The position numbers were made by a program, and so were the translations under genes. Below, piece by piece: positions 60,001-64,000 of a DNA stretch of 64,000 nt; the stretch's first letter is position 1; every line of letters begins with the position of its first letter. Source of the DNA: Trema orientale (lineage: Eukaryota > Streptophyta > Magnoliopsida > Rosales > Cannabaceae); assembly GCA_002914845.1 (NCBI GenBank), contig JXTC01000003.1, positions 1,270,510 to 1,334,509 of the forward strand, read 5' to 3'. A model generated the notes under the pieces. It did no database searches. It was given only the letters and a program-made list of their open reading frames with translations, and was not told where the DNA came from.

Positions 60001-61468
60001 TCAGAAAGGATGAGATCGGCTTATAGGATAGGGTGAAATACTGGGTTGCACTGTGGGTTTACGACACCAAAGATTTTGAGGACATCCCCTTTTCTGTGTT
60101 AGTAAGGGATTGGTGCGTTTGGCTGTAATTTTTAGATGATAACCCATCATCCTTTTGTACCTTTCCTTTTTTCTTATCAAAAAAAAAAAAAAAATTTCTA
60201 GCAACTAAAGTAACATCCAACAGAACATCACTCCACTGATCAGCAGTTCTATTGACTATATTTGGCAGTATTTTTTCTTTATACTTGTCCTCCTGCTGAC
60301 CCTCTACAATCTTTGAGAGGCAGGAAACTCTACTGCTAGGTAGGTACCCACGAGGAACCGAACCCCAGACCACATGGGAGCAAACCAGGACATTTGCCAG
60401 TATTATAACTAAAATATAAGAGCTTCAACTACAAATCAAAGTACCAACGGAGTCTCTAAGCAAAACCACCACTTTTAAAATCTCGTCATGTAAAGAAAAT
60501 TTGAAGTCGTAAAGTAAAAATGTCTAGGATTTTGCTCTTGTTATAGGTTTTAGGAATTGGCTGGGGTATTAATTGACACTTTTTCGTTAGCCATTCCCAA
60601 ATTCGTATAATAAGCCTACAAGTTTCATACAGAAGCAAGAACAAGAATAATACCAATAAGAATCATAACAAGGTACCAGTTTAAGAGCGGAAAGAGCTTG
60701 GTTGACGTATAAAATAAGCCTCAGTTTCTGCTGAAGAGCCAAGAGATTGCTCCTTGTGCCATTGAGCTCGTGAATTTGCGAGGCGGATTCGACCAAATCC
60801 ACATCCAAGAGCCTGATGGTCTCCTTCAACTCCCGTATCCGACTACAACCTTCCACGATCTTCACATTCAAGTCCTGCAACTGCCCTTGCGCCTCGAAAA
60901 ACGAATTGGACCGCAGCGAGATCTCCTTCACCAAATGCAGCTCCACCACGTCCAGGTAATGCGAGAGCTTCTCTTGCAGCACCAGGTTCTCCGTCACGTT
61001 CGAGAACGGGCAGGCCGACCGGAACGTGGCGCCTTCCTCGAGCGCAAAATCCTCCTTGAAATACAATGCCGGGACCTCCCTCAGGCACGCGACGAGCGCC
61101 TCGCCCTGGCCACCGATGCCATCCAAATCCAAGCTCTCCTTGCTCGAATGGTTCCGCACGTCCTCGAATCGGTGGTACGGCTCGGCGATCGACGCGATGT
61201 AGGGCTGGAAATCGGATCGGGCCACATCGGAGGCGGCTTTGGAGGAGAGAGGAGTGAACTCGGGTGGCGCGACGGAGGTGGATGAGGAGGACCACCAGCC
61301 GATCCACGAGGCCGACTCGGAAGCATTGGGGTTGTTGAGGATGGAGGAGAGGCTCTGGCTGGTGCCACTACTGGTGGTGGCGGCATTGGCATCGGAGTTG
61401 GATCTGCTAGGCGATTTGGTTGGGGACCTTCCTGATAGGGAAGGCTGCGACTCCATACTCACCACCAT
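51074..61468 (-). CDS. VPS54: VPS54, GARP tethering complex subunit (18 exons, 1008 aa)
   Basis: VPS54 joins VPS51, VPS52 and VPS53 in GARP, which tethers endosome-derived vesicles at the trans-Golgi. Coding exons (all GT-AG, all in phase): 61468-60677, 58901-58839, 58418-58339, 58088-57971, 57387-57313, 56947-56791, 56648-56560, 55872-55622, 54830-54659, 54572-54489, 54403-54021, 53686-53533, 53157-53076, 52761-52682, 52003-51842, 51733-51666, 51376-51296, 51209-51074. Total 3027 bases; plant VPS54 is usually about 1000-1040 aa. Exon 1 has the plant N-terminus (MESQPS..., SLSSILNNP, WIGWWSSS) and a coiled-coil stretch (about 190-264). LVASADCAGALDVTDDLQHLL follows across exon 2. Residues about 740-870 (GYHMVNCGLILLKMLSEYVD and on) form the VPS54 C-terminal domain. 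MVVS (61468) or MESQ (61456) could be the start. No defect is seen. Confidence 0.93.
53943..53956. repeat. (G)14 homopolymer in VPS54 intron 11
   Basis: Fourteen consecutive G on the plus strand (C-tract in the transcript) lie 65 bases downstream of the exon 11 donor. It could affect splicing, or the length may be a sequencing uncertainty. Confidence 0.9.
59150..60194 (+). mobile_element. 5'-truncated LINE in VPS54 intron 1, antisense to the gene
   Basis: A plus-strand frame gives FHKFVHYKVGNGLRIRFWED and WVGEFSLADRFPSLY. From 59541 onward a zf-RVT block follows (WKLETSGLFSCKSLFLKL...FIWKSTCPMKVKVLGWLL), then a CNHLFLHCPLAMSMWE zinc-knuckle end in another frame. The element ends in a poly-A tail at 60179-60194. 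The 5' end is missing and the start is estimated. I could not find a target duplication. Its orientation is opposite to VPS54. Confidence 0.88.
60290..60400 (-). mobile_element. Probable tRNA-derived SINE fragment in VPS54 intron 1
   Basis: On the minus strand GTGGTCTGGGGTTCGGTTCC is followed by GTGGGTACCTACC, then GAGTTTCC and GTAGAGGGTCAGC. GGTTCGGTTCC fits the Pol III B-box, and the following phrases resemble the body of plant tRNA-derived SINEs. The tail is not visible because the LINE poly-A lies close by. It is not a tRNA gene: no complete cloverleaf was seen. Confidence 0.5.
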
Positions 61469-61479
61469 CTTCCATGAAT

Positions 61480-62200
61480 CAACATCGAGTGATATAGATA
61501 TTAGATAGAGAGAAAAAAAGCGCGATTTACTGAGTCGACTCGGATGGGCAAGGTTCCGAGTTCTCAGTGAGTTAGATAAACCCTGTAAAGATATATAGAT
61601 ATATAGAAATATGTAACATATGTGTGTTGTGTATATATATAGATATAGGGATTGATTGGATTGAAGAAAGGGGAAATGTGAAGATGGATCTGTATGCAAA
61701 GGAAGAGAATTGGGGGAATTGAGGGTATTATGGTAAATAAAAGGGAGTTGGATCTGAACTGAGATAGCTTCTTTCAGTCAGGGTGGTGGAGAAGAAAGGT
61801 CATAATGCCGGTGGGTGATGACCGAAATAGTACATCAAGAAACCGGGCTGACCCGAATCGTTCTAATATTATTATTTAATTGGCTTGTTTATTACCAACT
61901 TTTTTTTTTTTTTTTGAGGTATTGATTATTACATACTTAATTTCATTTTCGTGGGTATTATTTTGGAAAAGGCGCCAATTATTAACTGTATTTCTACGAT
62001 ATCATACTTTGTATTACTGTGATAGAATAAAAAATAAAAATAATCAGAATTTTTTTTTTAGAAATAACGAATCTATTATTATAAGAAAATCACATCATTT
62101 ACAATAACATATTTTATTAAAAAATGAGATTCTCCGAACTAAATTAGATCATTGTTTAATCCTAAAGCGAACTTAGCTAAGCCATGTTAAATTTATTACA
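61480..62200. other. VPS54 5' flank and gene-free DNA
   Basis: The minus-strand leader of VPS54 lies immediately right of 61468, with a TATATATA-type stretch at about 61630-61650 that could be its TATA region. Beyond about 61750 I see a T-tract (61900-61916) and AT-rich DNA without genes. Confidence 0.45.
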
Positions 62201-62345
62201 CATCTGGAGAGTAGGACAACACACTAAATGTATCCAATAAGAGATCATCAAACTCCGAATGGCAAACAATATCATCATTAAGAGTTTTGACTACTGTCAA
62301 TGCATCCAACTCTAAAATTTGGATATTTATACCAACATACGTGCC

Positions 62346-63115
62346 CTAAGAAAGAGCAAGCCCCACCACTTTGGCTTCTATCATTTTTGGAATAAGAGCA
62401 CCAGCTATCTTCTTTGACAGAACTGTTATGACTTCTCCTTTCGAATCTCGTATGATAGCACCAAAATCCACAATTCGCATGTCCTTATTGATTGTCGCGT
62501 CAATATTTAGTTTGAAACCGCCGTCTGAAAGGGGGAGACCAACTGCCCCCCTTCTTCCTACTTCTAAATAAGAAATGCCACTATTGGAACCAATCTTTAC
62601 TTCTTTTATTTCAGTAATATAATTTGTTGTCCAACTAACAACTTTCTCTAGTAGTTTAATTTTGGAGCCATAGACCTTCTTATTTCTTTTGTTCCAAATA
62701 CTCCACGACAAGTATAGAAACAACTAAAGTTCATATTTAGTCAATGTGTGATTATAAACGTGAATGATATCCGCCATTGACAAAAGAAAAAGAAATTTGA
62801 AATTCAAATGAAAACAAGAGTGTTGCCAAATTACTTTAGCATGTTTACAACTTATTAGGGTATGTGTGAGAGATTCCCATATAGAATTGCACCCTGGACA
62901 ACTAGGAGATTGGAGTATTTTCTTTTGAAATAGACCTAAAGCTGTTGGTAGAACTTCCAAAAAATTTCCACCAGGCATGCACTACAGCTGTGTCCGAACT
63001 ACCTGCCCGTTCCGTCATGAAAACTGCTAACCAATACCCAAACCGAACTGAATATGATCCCCATATATTATAATGCCAAATCAAGCGATCCATGATTAGA
63101 GAATAGCTCAAAGGT
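62346..63115 (-). mobile_element. LINE 3' remnant (zf-RVT and RNase H-like domain)
   Basis: The minus strand from 63111 gives a zf-RVT end with WWKFFGSSTNSFRSISKE and then CPGCNSIWESLTHTLISCKH (zinc-binding Cys/His). From 62723 the frame reads SWSIWNKRNKKVYGSK and a LPLSDGGFKLNIDATINKD block, the RNase H-like RVT_3 domain of plant LINEs. It is split into several frames. No tail or target duplication was found. Confidence 0.85.
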
Positions 63116-63119
63116 ATAG

Positions 63120-64000
63120 TAAGTACCTAAATAAACAATAAAGAGAAAAAAAATTATCACTGGATTTGATATGGAACAACTAATAGTTTTGAATACCGTA
63201 CTAGAAAACTTTTAAAACTCATATTTTCAATTATATACAAATTCATAAAACTTATATCAGAGACTAAAATTTGGGGGGTAGGGGAGGCGATCATATTTTT
63301 TAATTACGTGAAGCACTATACTTCTAAATATTTTGTCCTTTTTAACCTTATATTTAATGTCAAAAATTTTAGATTGGTGAAAACTCAATACCCATGTATT
63401 CTACATCTGAATATTCCAAGAAATATAAAGAAATTAGAGGTAATACAACACTTTTTTAATATGTGGTGCCTAGTACATATCATAGGCATTTGAAAATTAT
63501 ATATTTCTATATAACCAAAATTTAGCATTAATTACTTTCCAAAAAAAAAAGTTAAGTATTAGATCTTGTTTTAGTCAATGACGAAAATGTAGATATCGAC
63601 GAATATTCCAAAAAAAAATAATAGACACTTTAAAAATAACTGTAATTTTTGCACTGAAACTTTATAAAATGCTAAACAACTAATATTACTTTATTTGAAC
63701 TAGACTAATAAGAAAAATAATACAAATTTACTTGAATATAATAATTATTTTTCCTTATATGTTATATATTATACAATAACTTCATAACTATTATGCTAGA
63801 AAATCAACGTTATTATACATTAATTGTAATTTTTACAATATTCTAAATATTCTCTATTAAGAATATATTATAATATAGACTACTATATACTAATTAAATG
63901 CCAATGATATTAAACTTCAAAGTATTTTCAATATGAGAATGAGTTAAGAATTTTTAAGAGGTTGAAAACACTCCGTAGGTTTTGAACTTCTGATCTTGAT
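63120..64000. other. Gene-free AT-rich right edge
   Basis: The last 880 bases are AT-rich with short A-runs and give no credible ORF or repeat boundary. Confidence 0.7.

Noticed and set aside
60354..60364. Pol III B-box as part of a tRNA gene
   Set aside because: No acceptor stem, anticodon arm or A-box pairing that would make a cloverleaf; a SINE fits better.
60059..60373. 104-codon minus ORF considered as an extra VPS54 exon
   Set aside because: Exon 1 (ending 60677) joins exon 2 (58901) in phase and gives the conserved LKL-LVASADC sequence. The ORF runs through a SINE-like body and the LINE poly-A.
61066..61507. Several long plus-strand and alternative-frame ORFs opposite VPS54 exon 1
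   Set aside because: GC-rich exon 1 leaves open frames on all strands; only the minus frame matches VPS54.

Overview
This is a 64-kb piece of a plant nuclear genome, most likely a eudicot. It is AT-rich and intron-containing, with plant LTR retrotransposons, LINE remnants, DNA-transposon derivatives and plant-type subtilases. I cannot name the species from the sequence alone.

Two genes look intact. One is an intronless secreted subtilase of the SBT1 type (22627-25011, +), with its catalytic Asp/His/Asn/Ser residues and a TATA box. The other is an 18-exon VPS54 gene (51074-61468, -), the GARP tethering-complex subunit. I resolved every VPS54 splice junction by eye; all use GT-AG and join in phase into 1008 codons. 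Two subtilase relatives lie on the same strand: a truncated N-terminal fragment at 35.4 kb and a full-length but wrecked pseudogene at 46.2-49.1 kb. Together the three form a decayed tandem SBT1 cluster.

Most of the rest is mobile DNA. From left to right: a Mutator-like element (1441-3340) carrying a 42-codon ORF; a CACTA-like element (about 5141-9059) that has picked up an ANP/NPK1-type MAPKKK exon; two LTR-like blocks (9.2-12.2 kb); a large imperfect inverted duplication of the subtilase 5' flank (12.3-13.2 kb and 22.2-22.5 kb), interrupted by a Gypsy solo LTR that itself holds a Copia element; LINE and 'gypsy-type' ORF remnants (27.3-32.3 kb); a stranded first coding exon of ribosomal protein eS21 (33.2 kb); another LINE (34.2-35.5 kb); two copies of one MITE family with perfect 9-bp target duplications (36.3 and 43.0 kb); an internally deleted Gypsy element (38243-42717); a small Cys-containing secreted-peptide ORF (43.3 kb); a solo LTR inside the third subtilase (46580-47161); an almost pure poly-A insertion (50.2 kb); a LINE and a probable SINE inside VPS54 intron 1; and a LINE remnant at 62.3-63.1 kb.

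The target duplications give a relative history upstream of the live subtilase: inverted duplication first, then Gypsy insertion and reduction to a solo LTR, then Copia insertion. The two Copia LTRs differ by roughly 7 percent by my count, mostly transitions. I found no CRISPR array, rRNA or bona fide tRNA gene.
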